Part shown: positions 12,256-23,122 of the stretch, piece by piece
Position numbering within the stretch: position 1 is the stretch's first letter
Layout: each line of letters opens with the position of its first letter
Source: Selaginella moellendorffii
Taxonomy: Eukaryota > Streptophyta > Lycopodiopsida > Selaginellales > Selaginellaceae
Reading direction: 5' to 3'
Assembly: GCF_000143415.4 (NCBI RefSeq)
Contig: NW_003314276.1
Coordinates: forward strand, 2,169,072 to 2,233,071
DNA: 64,000 bases
Position numbers and translations under genes: made by a program
Notes under the pieces: model-generated
Database searches by the model: none
What the model was told of the DNA's origin: nothing
The model's input: the letters and a program-made list of their open reading frames with translations, nothing else

Positions 12256-12429
12256 TGAGTGTATGGAATACGGAAAGAGAATACAGAAAATGTGCATCTC
12301 AATTAGCCCAAAAACCCTAGTCTATATACAAGAGTAAGTGGTTCGGATTGAAACCAATCCAACGGCTACCGAAATCCTATTACGCTAATATTAGTATACG
12401 GCATTGTAGTTATACAGTTGGACCTTAAA
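12256..12429 (-). repeat. 3' LTR of gypsy element 2
   Basis: About 174 bp, starting tgagtgtatgg. It matches the right LTR at 18031-18205. Confidence 0.85.
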
Positions 12430-13560
12430 TCATCCCATCCTCTCGGAATAATGGAAGACCACTAGGATTCTCTTGTAGATGGTCCAAGATCTAGAGGAAC
12501 GTCAGGAGGAAGCATCGGTGAATCTGTAGGTGGTATTAATTGTTGTTGATCCCTTTGTATGAAGTATTTCAACTGTTGCATATGCACAATTTCTAGAGGA
12601 TTGGCCTATTAGATGTCATATATAACCTTATAAACTTATGGTCCAACTTACCACAACACCTAATACGGTCTTTTCCACTGAGCAAGGAGCCCTTTTGATA
12701 AGCCACATACCATAAGATAGGGAAAATAAACTAACACCAAGTCATCCACTTTGTACTCTGCAGGTGGATGATAATGGGGGTTGTAGTGCTGTTGTTGTCC
12801 CACTTGTACACAGCTTAAGTGTTTGGCAGGCTCTACTCAGATAAGTGGAAGAATGCTCGTCAAATACTGATCCCACAACTTAGCATCGGCAACTCATGGA
12901 AATTGCGAAAATAAACCCAGCTTCATTGATAATATTGGATCATGACCCATATAGGAGTTTATATGGTGAAGCATTCTGACTGTGGATAATAAGCACTTGT
13001 GAAAGTGTGGCATATCCTTAATCAAGATGTCAAAATATGAAATGCCTCAGCCATAAATGCAGGACTATTATCCAAAAGAATCCGCTTCGGACAAGAATGC
13101 TGAAACAATACTCAATTGAGGAGGAAGTATCCAACAGCAGTTGGAGAGGCATTAGCAAGAGCACCAACTTCCACCCAATGAGTCAAATAGTTAGAAGCAA
13201 TAATAACATATTCATTATCAGCAACCAACCGTGAAAAATGTCCCATAAGATCAAATGCCATCAACTCAAATGGATGGGAAACTACAATTAACTCTAACTA
13301 TCCTTCCGCAACATAAGGGGGAGTATTACGAGATTGATACCAAACGCAGCTATGCACATACCAGATAATATCACATCACATCTCCAGCCAATAGAAAGAC
13401 TTGCACAACTTCTCAGTTACATGACGATGTCCCATATGCCTACCTAGAACAAGAGAATCATGGTAGGCATGGAGAAACTGTGGAATAAAGACAAAAGGCA
13501 TCACTAGCTGTAAATGATCATTAGGATCCGTCCCCTCAAAATAAAGAAGGCCGTTTTCAA
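12430..13560 (-). pseudogene. Gypsy integrase remnant
   Basis: This is the minus-strand counterpart of the integrase frame of element 3 at 27497-28519, interrupted by stops. An internal deletion near 12976 removes the part around the third catalytic region. Confidence 0.8.
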
Positions 13561-13915
13561 GGTGATATTGAGAATGTAAATGCCGGAATGTTAAGTCATT
13601 AGGAAGTGATGCAAAATTCTCAAACCCATTTCGAAGTCTTCAAATCCATAGCTCAATATTTTGAGCCTTGCGAACCTCATCAAAAGAAAGTAGATCTTAC
13701 TTTACACCTTGTGGACACTAAATGTCAAGTGCAGGAACCGCCGATAGCACAAAATCCTTGTCTAGAAAATCCACAAGTGTTAGAACAATAAGCTCATCAA
13801 AAACATGAGAAAAGAGTGAAGAAGGAAGAGGAGCTTGACAAAGGGCATCAGCATTAGTCATAGAACTCCCTAGGTGATGAACAACATCAAAATTATATAT
13901 CTGAAGCTTCAAAGC

Positions 13916-15130
13916 TCACCAAACAGTACAAGCAACTAAGTTCTTTTGCTTTAATAATGAAATAACGTTAACATGATCATCTTCTAGTAACGTTTGAGAA
14001 CCATGTAGATATGCATGAAGTTTCTCGAAACCCCAAACTACTGCTAAACACTCCTTCTCTGTCGTGGAGTAGTTCACCTCCACTGGTTGTAACGTACAAC
14101 TTATATATGCAATAGGATGGCGCTGACCAAGCACACTCGGGCTCTCTTGCATCAACACACTTCTAAAACCAATATCAAAAACATCCACGCTCAAAATGAA
14201 AGGTCAAGTGTAGTCAAGATACGCAAACACTAAAGGAGTTGTCAATAGTTCTTTGAGATCTATAAACACCCACTCACAATCCGGAAACTAGATAAAAAAT
14301 GGCATTGATGACTTTAGCAATGTTTGCAATGATGCAGTGCGATCAAAAAGATGATCCACAAAACGACCGAGATATTGCACCTTGCCCAAGAAGCACTGTA
14401 TATCATTGACACACTTCGGAGCAGAGAACTTTAGAATAGCCACAAGTTTGTTAGGATTAACTTGCAAGACTTCATGAGAAATACGGTACCCAAGATAAGT
14501 CGTGTTTTTGGACCCAAATATGCACTTCAACCGCTTTAGCTTTAAACCAACATCCTGTAGCCAATCCAACACTTTACATATATCACGGATGTGCTCCTCC
14601 CACATCCCCTCTGAGTGGATCAAGACATCATCAATGATGTCAGTAGTCACCTCCGACATATCACAAAGAACCTCATCTATCATCTACTAAAAAATTACTG
14701 AAGCATTGTTCAAGCCAAACGGCATCACCAAGAACTCGTATAAACCAAATAGTATACAAAAAGTAGTTTTAGGAATATTTTCTTCAACCATTGATACTTG
14801 CTAATACCCAGAAGCAAGATCTAACTTGGTGAACTGATAATTTCTCCCTAGATGATCCTGTTAAACGAAGTGATAATCCTAGATGTGTACCTTCTTCCTC
14901 ACATTGCTGATCTTTTAATGATAGTCAATACAGAAACAAATACTCCCATCAGGCTTTATCATAAAATGAGGTTCACATGTTTAAGGACTTCATAACTTCT
15001 GAATAACACCCTTCTCCAACATTTCTTTGATGTTTGCATATAAAATTTTGATCTTTTTGGGTGACCGACGATGAATAGGAACCTTAATTAAACAAGCACC
15101 CCCGACGTATGGCAATCTTGGCCCTAGATG
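13916..15130 (-). pseudogene. Gypsy reverse transcriptase and RNase H remnant
   Basis: Minus-strand frames show RNase H sequence (YSTTEKECLAVVWGFEKLHA near 14030-14080) and reverse transcriptase sequence with an active-site-like IIDDVLIHSEG near 14615-14640, matching the xxDD box. Frameshifts separate the pieces. Confidence 0.85.
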
Positions 15131-15174
15131 ATAGGTCAAATTCAAAGAGATCAACACACTCCTTTATGAGCCAG

Positions 15175-16289
15175 TATAGCACACGTGGTTTTAACCTTTT
15201 ATCCTATGGTGATTTACCATAGGATAACCATAAAGTGGAACTTAAACCCTCTATGTGTTACGTGTCATTCAAAGGATAACGGAGCGGAACCTAAGTTTCA
15301 GGGCCTTGGGCCACTGAATGAAAAAATGGTGCCAAACTCCCAAGCATGAAACCAAGGAGCGATGGCATTGGAGCACAAAATGACTCTTGAGCATATACCC
15401 CAAGGAGTAAAGGGACAGAAGCATAGAGTAACTTAGAATAGCCATAGAGCATCTAACATCCCAATGCTAGGACTAGCACACAAAATAGAGCCAAAAAGAG
15501 TCTGGCGCTATTTCAACATACTGGTGGCTTAACGCAAAGATATGGGTACTCCACCAATTAGCATGGTATGGAGCTTAAGCTTAGACTCAAGCCAAACGTA
15601 GAACAAAGATAAATATGCAAATAAAAGCTAAACTGTGTCTTAGGTTGATTAGCCATGCCCAACCTACCCACTATCCCTATTATATATTTGGAACCCCCCA
15701 TAACCTCCCCCCCCTGAAGAACACACACTTTGGGCTTTCAACCCAAGCTTCCCTTAGTACCAAGGGTTAGTCTCTAAAACAAGCTCAAAACTTATTAAAT
15801 ATGGAATGTCCCTAGATTGTGAATTTGGATATGGGACAAACACCATTGTGTTCAAGACAATCTCTACATTTTGTAAATATGCCAAATGAGCAAATTTAGA
15901 CACTTTCCGTAAATAGCATTTGGGACTGGAATGAGACTAACACAAAGGGCATGATAGCGAGGGTGTTTGGTAAACACAGTAAGCTATCATTCAATAATAT
16001 TGAGGGACTAGTCTCAATATGCGAGGGTTTTTGTCAAGCCAGTGTAAGATAGAGCAAAAAAGAATTAAGAGTCAAGCCGAGTATGCTCAGCTAGAAACAC
16101 ATAGGAGTTCCTACCTTATGTCCATCTGGCTAAATACAGGTGTTAAGCCCAGTTTACTAACACTTGAACAAGAGAGGCTGATAAAGGGAACCAGCAATAC
16201 CGACCTCTTGCCGTCATGGTAGTAATGAAAGAATATCCGAAATGACAGCTGAAAAATAACTTTCAATACCTGAAGTCACATTCATGACA
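15175..16289 (+). mobile_element. Probable solo LTR, family X
   Basis: A 1115-bp block is present in element 2 but absent from the same place in element 3. It begins tatagcacac (TG decayed to TA) and ends in catgaca. It is flanked by a slightly diverged 5-bp duplication, gccag and gctgg. It has no coding capacity. Relatives lie at 58191-59043 and 63599-64000, and a remnant at 1843-1892. A TATA-like stretch (about 15679) precedes a polypyrimidine run and the motif cactttgggctttcaaccc. Confidence 0.7.
15199..15227. other. Perfect 12-bp inverted repeat
   Basis: The arms ttatcctatggt (15199-15210) and accataggataa (15216-15227) are separated by 5 nt near the left end of the family X LTR. The role is unknown. 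Confidence 0.9.
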
Positions 16290-16800
16290 GCTGGTCAATT
16301 GCTGCAATACAAAGACTGTCAGAGGGATCGAAAAAAGGAAAAGCAGAATAAGACAAAAACATAGAAGGAAGTAGTGAGGGGACAAAAGTAATGGAAGTAA
16401 AGGTAGAAACAGAGGGACAAAGAGGTACAAAAGTGAGAGGAATGGATGAAATATAAGGAAGTATAAGATAAAGGGGAGAAGCCTCAAAGTCACACTTGGT
16501 ATAATTGCGTTGCAACCAATCCATACCAAAGGTGAGGTCAAAAACTTGACTCAACACCACCTGCAATGACTGCAACCCAAACTCGAGATTGCCTACATGC
16601 ACAACTAGGTCTACCTCAACCCATGTGTACAGCTGTTGCCATAAAGAATGAAAACTAGCTCCACTGCATAGCACAAGTGTAGGCGGCAACATGTGGCAAC
16701 AAATCGAGCAATAGAAGATAAACTCAAACCTGTATCAACTAACATAGAGAGAATAATAATAGACCACTTATTATAAAAATGAGCTTGGAAAGTAAACATT
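16290..16800 (-). pseudogene. Gypsy aspartic protease remnant
   Basis: The minus strand encodes MLVDTGLSLSSIARF near 16710-16750, the DTG active site of retroviral-type proteases. It is followed by FDLTFGMDWLQRN, typical of gypsy proteases. The frame continues towards reverse transcriptase but meets the nested LTR. Confidence 0.8.
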
Positions 16801-16999
16801 GGATGAACTAGTGCCGAGTGAACCCCTTAATGATACTCCCGAAAGAAAGATGGAGAGGTCACTAACTTATTCATGTAAGGTCTCTTCGTTACTCACACGA
16901 CTCCTCATTTCCCAGATGCATCTCAATATCCAAACCTTCCACTACAACAGCACCAACAGGACGTTGTTGATGCCAAGGTCTCCACCCAGGAAATAGTGG

Positions 17000-17820
17000 C
17001 CACCAATCTAGGAAACGCCGACAATGCCGACAAGTGTGACCAATTTCATCACATGCCCAGAAACAAACATCACAGCCACGACCACGTCCTCACCTTTGTC
17101 TTTGGACTCAAACAATAGTAGCATCAACCTCCATTGAAACAAGACTATCATCCATAGGAAGTGGAACTGAAGGACGTGCACCGAAAATTGAAAGAGGTGA
17201 CGTCTCATAACATTTTGTCAAGTGAAGAGCATCATTAAGGGTGGTTGGAGCAAGTGCATACACAAGTTTGACAAAATCTTGACGAAGTGCTAGCCACAAT
17301 ATTCCTAGCTTGATCCGTTCCAACATATTTGGCTCCGCACGAAGCAAGAGGTTTCAGAAACAAACACCAAATTCCATTACTGACTCAAATGGCCCTTAAT
17401 GAAGATGATGCAATTGTTAGAAGGCATAATCACAATCATTGGCATGTCTGAATGTGTGTTTGAACACGTTCGGAAGAACACTCCAATCCCCACAAGTGGA
17501 TATGCTCAAACCATTGTACCACTACAATGCCATCCCTTGAAGATGTGTGGGAAACTCATGCAAACATTGAATATCATCCCAAGAATGATATGTGGCAATC
17601 ACTATGAAATGATCGAACCAATGGTATATATCATACCCAAGATTCCCAAAAGAACTCCGGCTAAACGTGAGGATTAGCACCAAGGGCAGAAGGAGCTGTA
17701 CCACGTGCCATAAATGCCGCCATCAATTGAGTTTTGTTGTCCAATTGATATTGCATAGTATCAAACAATTGCACCAATTGCTACTTCATAGTCAAAGGAA
17801 GGGACTGTTGATCTACCATG
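17000..17820 (-). pseudogene. Gypsy gag remnant
   Basis: Minus-strand frames match the gag of element 3: GILWLALRQDFVKLVYALAP near 17240-17300 and the N-terminal part near 17520-17820. Stops interrupt it. Confidence 0.8.
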
Positions 17821-18030
17821 AAGATGAATGAAAAGGAAAGTGCAAAAGAAGATAAATGAAAAAAAAAGCTAGAAGGAAAGGGAGATGCAGACAATGCAAA
17901 AGCTGAATCTAAATCAAAATTTTGAAAGGAAAGAACAAGAAAAAGGAAATGAAAAAAGCTAGATCTAAACCAAAATCCCAAATCCAAACACTCTTCAAAA
18001 ACAATCAAAGGTGCTCCTCATGTCCACCAA

Positions 18031-18205
18031 TGTGAGTCATAGAATATGGAAAGGGAATATAGAAAATATATATCTCAATTATCCCAAAAATCATAATTTA
18101 TATATAGGAGCAAGTGGTCCAGATTGAAACCAATTCGACGGCTACCAAAATGCCATTACAGTAATATTAATATATAGCATTGTAGCTGTACACTTGGACC
18201 TCACA
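18031..18205 (-). repeat. 5' LTR of gypsy element 2
   Basis: 175 bp, starting tgtgagtcatag and ending cctcaca. It matches 12256-12429. Confidence 0.88.
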
Positions 18206-18851
18206 TTCTGTAAATTAGATGATAAGACAAAACCTCTATTAATTATGAAATATTGCCACTCATATTTAAATATTATTTAAATTACTATTTTTTAAAAAAT
18301 ACCTCTTTAATAAAAATATTGCCACTAAACCATTAAGAAAATATTCTTTAGTGTACCAGCATATTTTAAAACTTTATTCTTAATGACTCCTTTTGCTGAC
18401 CTAGCTCTCCCTATTAGCAGATTGTACATCACCTAGTAAGCTTTTAATGATTAGTTTCTTTGAATTGATCAAGAGTGCCCAATATCTCTATTTGTTTGTT
18501 CAGGGGCTATGAGACACCAAAAGCAAATGTGCTTAAACTTTGAAAGAATGTGAAGATGATGTTTCCAAATTTAAAATTTTGTAAGAAAGAAAAGTTACTC
18601 ATTTTAAAAGACTTTTAGCTATACAATTATATAGCTAAATATGTTTACTAGCAAACCAAAATACCAAATAATATTAGTGTTACTAAAAATTATAATAATA
18701 ATACATACTATAGTAATAATATTCACTAGAGGAGGAAAACAAGGCTAGTGTTTTGCTTTGCAATGTTATTCAAGAGGATGAGTAAAGCAATTGGTAATAC
18801 CAACACAATATAAATCAAATTGGTATGATCTGGAACAGCTTTGCAAGGAGT

Positions 18852-19163
18852 AGTAGAAAAATAAAGAGGTGCTTTTGGTTTTGTGAAAAAAAAACGAGTA
18901 GCTGGTGACGCTATGGATTGTCAGACTTGAACACGGGAAAAAGAAACACAAGATAAATATCTATCCATTGCTGTTTTGATATTCTCATGGTGCAACATAG
19001 CTCCATATTGATATTGATCCACAGCTCCTCCAGAGTAAAATCAGTCAAAACGCCTGGAACGATCCAACAATTGAACATATTTGGAGATGCTTGTGTCGAT
19101 CCCAAAAATCCAATTCTAGTACTCATCCTGGCATTTCAAGAGCTTTTTAAGAGATGAGGTTTC
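18852..19163 (-). repeat. Inverted segment within duplication copy B
   Basis: Reading the minus strand here matches about 4450-4740 of copy A. Sequence on both sides is collinear on the plus strand. Shared landmarks are the reversed stretch around ctggtgacgc (18902) and gcttgtgtcgatcccaaaaa (19090). Confidence 0.85.
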
Positions 19164-19393
19164 ACCACCATGGACACCATCCTCGAGGAGGCCACGAGCC
19201 AGCACCAGCTTTAGCTCCAGTTCTTCAAGGTGACGCTCCAGTTCGAGCCCGAGCACCAGCTGCTTTCGTTCACCCTGCTCGCGGCCACCCTGCTCACCTA
19301 GCTCCAGCGCCTGCTATCCGTGATCATGCTCGCCACCACCATCCAGCTCCAGCGACAGCAGTGTACCATCATCATCACAGTGATGGAGCTCCT

Positions 19394-20512
19394 TGTGAGC
19401 GACTAAATTTTCCATTCTACTTTAGTCACTTAACCACACCTCTGACCACTTGGAGGAGTCTCATTCACAACCTCCATAAGTCCAATCCAGGACTTAGGAC
19501 TTGCTAGCCCCGAGAATGGCATCCATGCCACTCAACATTTGCACTTGGTCCAAGTGCTCCACGTGTCCGATCCCATGACCAACACTCAAAGGTACCACCG
19601 ACATAGCAGCCCGTTACGCTAAGGCCATGCCCAATCACCTTTGCCACACTGGTAGTCCAATACCACTTGCATCACCGTCTTGGCTCTCCAAGACGAGGCA
19701 AACCATCCGTGAGTGGTCATCTCAGATCCACTCCTTAGCATCCTTAGGATGCCCACCGACAAGGGGAATAGCCTTCCCCAATATCCCTCTGTCAGTCCCC
19801 ACTAAGTCCCTTTCTGCCCCTGGCCGTGTTTGCCAACACTGCCACTGGATCAAGACCCACAGGCCCGACCACTAAGTCCCACGGTTCTCTAGGACTTCCT
19901 CACCACACGACTGTGTCCTTGGTCACTACCCCAGAGGACTGCTCCTCTTCCTTTCCACAGTCTGGGCCTTTGGGACAACATTTCGGAACACCGTGGCCTT
20001 ACGCGAGCCACCTGGGTACTCTCCTCGCCTTTTGCCCTTGGGTGCTCTAGCCATGGGATTAGAGCGGGTTCTATTGAGCCACACCAGGTATCCAAGTAGG
20101 TAGTGCCACCCACACTTGGACTGGGAGCATCGGCCAGTCGATCTCCCGGGGGAACTAGAGCCGGCTCTTGAACACTTCACCAAGCTACCCCGCTTGTCGG
20201 TCTGTGTTCACTCTAGTCTTGGACTTCCTAGTGGGCAGCTCATCACCCAACACTGGGTCCGGCCTTCCTGGGCCAAACTGGCCTTTCCTGGCCAAACTGG
20301 CTCCACTGCAGTCCTCCCCCTACTATACTTTTGGAGCTCACCAAACCCCCCAGGGTTTGAGAGACGAACGCTTTGGGCTTTCACCCTCTCAGACTCGAAC
20401 TCGGACTCGGACTCGAACTCGGACTCGGACTCGGACTCGGACTCGAACTCGGACTCGGACTCAGGCTCGGGCTCGGTCTCGGCCTCGGCCTCGGTCTCGT
20501 TCTCGGTCCTGA

Positions 20513-20553
<41 letters not shown>

Positions 20554-21154
20554 ACTTCGGACTCCATCTCGGACTCCATCTCGGACTCCATCTCGGACTC
20601 CATCTCGGGTCCATCTCGGACTCCATCTCGGGTCCATCTCGGACTCCATTTCGGGTCCATCTCGGACTCTATCTCGGGTCCGTCTCGGACTCCATTTTGG
20701 GTCCATCTTGGGTCCACCTCGGACTCCATCTCGGACTCCATTTCAGGTCCATCTCGGGTCCACCTTGGACTCCATCTCGGACTCCATCTCGGACTCCATC
20801 TCGGGTCCATCTCGGACTCCACTTCGGACTCCAACTCGGGTCCATCTCGGACTCCACTTCGGACTCCAACTTGGGTCCATCTCGGACTCCACTTCGGACT
20901 CCAACTCGAGTCCATCTCGGACACTTCCACGTGTCATGTGTTGGTCCTTTTGGGTCCCTTTTTGGAGCCTTGCTTTTTGCTCGCTTCGTGCTCGTTCCTC
21001 GAGCACTTCGTTGGGAGTTCCACTCCCGCTCTTGACTTTTCAAGTCGGACCTTTTAGTCCAAACATGTTACGCTCGTTTGGCTCTCGCTTCAGCCACTAC
21101 CACGTGGCACCCTTTCCGGCTCCACTTTGGGGCCTAGGGATTTTGTGTCTCACA
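19394..21154 (+). mobile_element. Probable 1.76-kb solo LTR, family Y
   Basis: Copy A is uninterrupted here (gagctcctctggttg). Copy B has 1761 bp inserted, beginning tgtgag and ending ctcaca, flanked by an exact 5-bp duplication ctcct (19389-19393 and 21155-21159). TG...CA ends with a 5-bp duplication fit an LTR left after recombination. No terminal direct repeat, primer-binding site or coding domain was seen. It contains a hexamer minisatellite. Upstream of that is a core (TATA-like stretch, C-rich run, cgctttgggctttcaccc) similar to one in family X. Confidence 0.72.
20391..20922. repeat. Hexamer-based minisatellite (tcggac / tctcgg)n
   Basis: About 530 bp of degenerate 6-bp units. The first part is tcggactcgaa-type, then tctcgg, then higher-order 15-24-bp units around tcggactccat. 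Because the period is a multiple of three, several frames on both strands stay open and give repetitive Ser-Asp, Arg-Pro or Glu-Ser peptides. I regard these as non-coding. Confidence 0.93.
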
Positions 21155-21159
21155 CTCCT

Positions 21160-21780
21160 CTGGTTGTCCACCACCATCACCATGGTCACCACCATGGAGG
21201 ACGCCACAACCACCACCACCACCATCGTCCCGATGATCACGACGCAGCAGTGGCCACACCAACACCCGCAGCAGTAGTTACAGTGGTTCGGAGGACGCTG
21301 TGGTTGCTGCTCCAGCTTCCTCTTTGGGTTTTGGTTGCGATCTTGGTGCTGCTCGCGTGCTTTTTCCTCATGCGATGGATGTTATCTCGAAGGAAACAGC
21401 GCACTAATGCTATCTTTCATTATCCCGGGTGGCAGATCGAAGTTGTGGTGGACAATCCTCCGACTGAGAAGAAACAGCTGGAAGCTCACACTCGTGGTTC
21501 GCACAGCAATGGCACTCTGGGATTCTCCCCTGGGACTCTAAGTGTCCTGCGACGTGTAAGTCAGCTATGTTGCATGCGTTGTCACATGGAAGATTGTGTA
21601 CAAACAGTCTTCAAGGAGACGAAGTTGCAGAGCAAGAGGACAGCAGGGTCTTGCTCACGGACGGTGAAGATCACATACAAGGGTCGACTGGTGGAAGTCA
21701 CCAGACTTGGAAGTTATTGCACAGCTGGCTCCGAAAATGGACTGGAAAATAGAGCAAGAACCTACCAAGTTTCGATTTGA
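21160..21780 (+). CDS. His-rich single-pass membrane protein, copy B
   Basis: One open plus frame runs from the family Y insertion to the stop at 21778-21780, about 206 residues. In order it has a His-rich tract (HHHHGHHHGGRHNHHHHH), a Thr/Pro/Val stretch, one membrane helix (LLLQLPLWVLVAILVLLACF), basic LSRRKQR, and a cytoplasmic-type region ending in KITYKGRLVEVTRLGSY and NRARTYQVSI. The insertion has separated it from whatever lay upstream in copy A, and no in-frame ATG lies before the helix. Translation would need a start inside the LTR, a non-AUG start or an upstream exon. It may therefore be a pseudogene. Unlike copy A its 3' half is in one frame. The family is unknown to me; the His tract could bind metal. 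Confidence 0.45.
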   Translation: MVVHHHHHGHHHGGRHNHHHHHRPDDHDAAVATPTPAAVVTVVRRTLWLLLQLPLWVLVAILVLLACFFLMRWMLSRRKQRTNAIFHYPGWQIEVVVDNPPTEKKQLEAHTRGSHSNGTLGFSPGTLSVLRRVSQLCCMRCHMEDCVQTVFKETKLQSKRTAGSCSRTVKITYKGRLVEVTRLGSYCTAGSENGLENRARTYQVSI

Positions 21781-22049
21781 CTGAGCTATTCTCTAGAGTG
21801 ACGGGGAAGCAGCCTCCAAAGGCCAGAGAAGTTGCTTGAGACGAAAGGTTTGAGAAAGGTAACGTACTACTTTTGCTCAAATCTCAACTTCGATGAGAAG
21901 AAGCAGTGCAGGGCATAGCGGCCAGATAAGTTTCTCCAGAGTCAAGAGCATCATAAGCCGGGAATCAAGCAAGTGCAATTGTGAAAGTATGGTCGAAGTC
22001 TACACTGCGGCTTGCAACACAGGTGGTTCAACAGGATGGGACGAAGAAC

Positions 22050-22275
22050 AGCAAGCATGCGAGTAGTTTATTCCGTCCAGATTTCTCTCCCGGATCTGCG
22101 AGTGGAGCCTCTTCTCTGCTAAGTCGCCACGTGCCTTGAGCGCCACCATGAAAGTCTGAGCGTTTGGCTGCCTCCTGAACACTTCTGATGCTTCCCAAAG
22201 TCCACGAGGCTGCTTGCGACGAATGCATCCGCTTCGTATTCACAATTTGCGAGGTAGACCAACCTATTATTGCTC
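22050..22275 (-). pseudogene. PPR fragment, inverted relative to copy A
   Basis: Read on the minus strand this matches 5955-6270: YLANCEYEADAFVASSLVDF and QTFMVALKARGDLAEKRL-like pieces. The block is inverted relative to its surroundings, and its internal parts are shortened. Confidence 0.75.
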
Positions 22276-22279
22276 AGTG

Positions 22280-23122
22280 TGGAGACATGCCTGCTGCTTG
22301 AGAAGTTTTCCACCCGAAGTTCAGAAGTACTTTGGCGTCACTGTCACGGTGACACACTTTTTCTTGCACTACTCATTTGGAGTAACTGGAGAGCGCCTTA
22401 CGAAGCATTTGAGAACTGATGTTTATAGGTATTTTAGTTTTTTTCACTAGTTCATAGCTTTTTTGTTTCCGTCCTATAGCCTTCACAAGATGCAATTTTA
22501 ATGTGAAAAGGGTATTAGAAAGTCTTTTGCGCATTTTACCTTTTGGAAGGTATTTATCACTCAAAGCAACCATACTTCTAATTTAAGTGTTTGGGAGCTG
22601 CCTGAGAACTAGGAGTGCTGCGTCAGAACGAAGGAACTATCATTGAAGACCAATCTCATGAATTCGAAACTTAATCAAAATGAGAGAAAAGGTTTCTTTG
22701 GGAGCTTGTAGCTGTCAATGAAACCTAAACAAAGATGGTTCGTGAAAACAAGCAAAAGGATTTTAGGCGGCACACCATGGTCAAATATTAGAGACAATTG
22801 TGCTCTGAATCATTCTCTCACGAATGTTTATTTATATATGCCGATACAATTATGGTGATTGGTCTTTTAAATATATAATTGCAGTGCTAGCCAAAGCTTA
22901 TCAAAGCGTGCTTTAGGTCTTCAATGGGTTACTTCTCGAGACCTCTAAAGCTTACCTCAGATGAATGTCTTATACTTTATTTACCATTAGCTAAAATTGC
23001 TTGCTAGATTAATGGTAGTTGTTTTTTTAATTTATACATGCATTTTTTTGTCTCGCTCTCTTCCATGAAGAGATTTATAATGCATTGTTGTCCCACAAGT
23101 ACATATACAATTTATAAAATTT
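22280..23122. other. Intergenic region
   Basis: 22280-22790 is the tail of duplication copy B. After that the sequence is AT-rich up to the PPR gene. No gene was recognised. Confidence 0.6.

Larger units (their letters stand above)
12256..18205 (-). mobile_element. Ty3/gypsy LTR retrotransposon 2
   Basis: Minus-strand element with LTRs at 12256-12429 and 18031-18205. Reading on the minus strand the order is gag, protease, reverse transcriptase, RNase H, integrase, as in Ty3/gypsy. All genes carry stops or shifts. About 110 bp of integrase is missing near 12976 compared with element 3. A solo LTR of another family is nested at 15175-16289. The right flank ttctg matches the target duplication of element 1; the left one is eroded. 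Confidence 0.9.
11910..22790 (+). repeat. Segmental duplication, copy B
   Basis: Collinear with 1-6885 but about 4 kb longer. The extra length comes from the undeleted gypsy element, the solo LTR at 15175-16289 nested in it and the 1761-bp insertion at 19394-21154. Two segments (18852-19163 and about 22050-22275) are inverted relative to copy A. Confidence 0.85.

Noticed and set aside
20391-20922. CRISPR-like regular repeats
   Set aside because: Units are contiguous hexamers without unique spacers, and the DNA is eukaryotic.
20116-21057. Long plus-strand frame (about 313 residues) and matching minus-strand frames
   Set aside because: They owe their length to the hexamer minisatellite, which is open in several frames on both strands. 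The peptides are pure low complexity.
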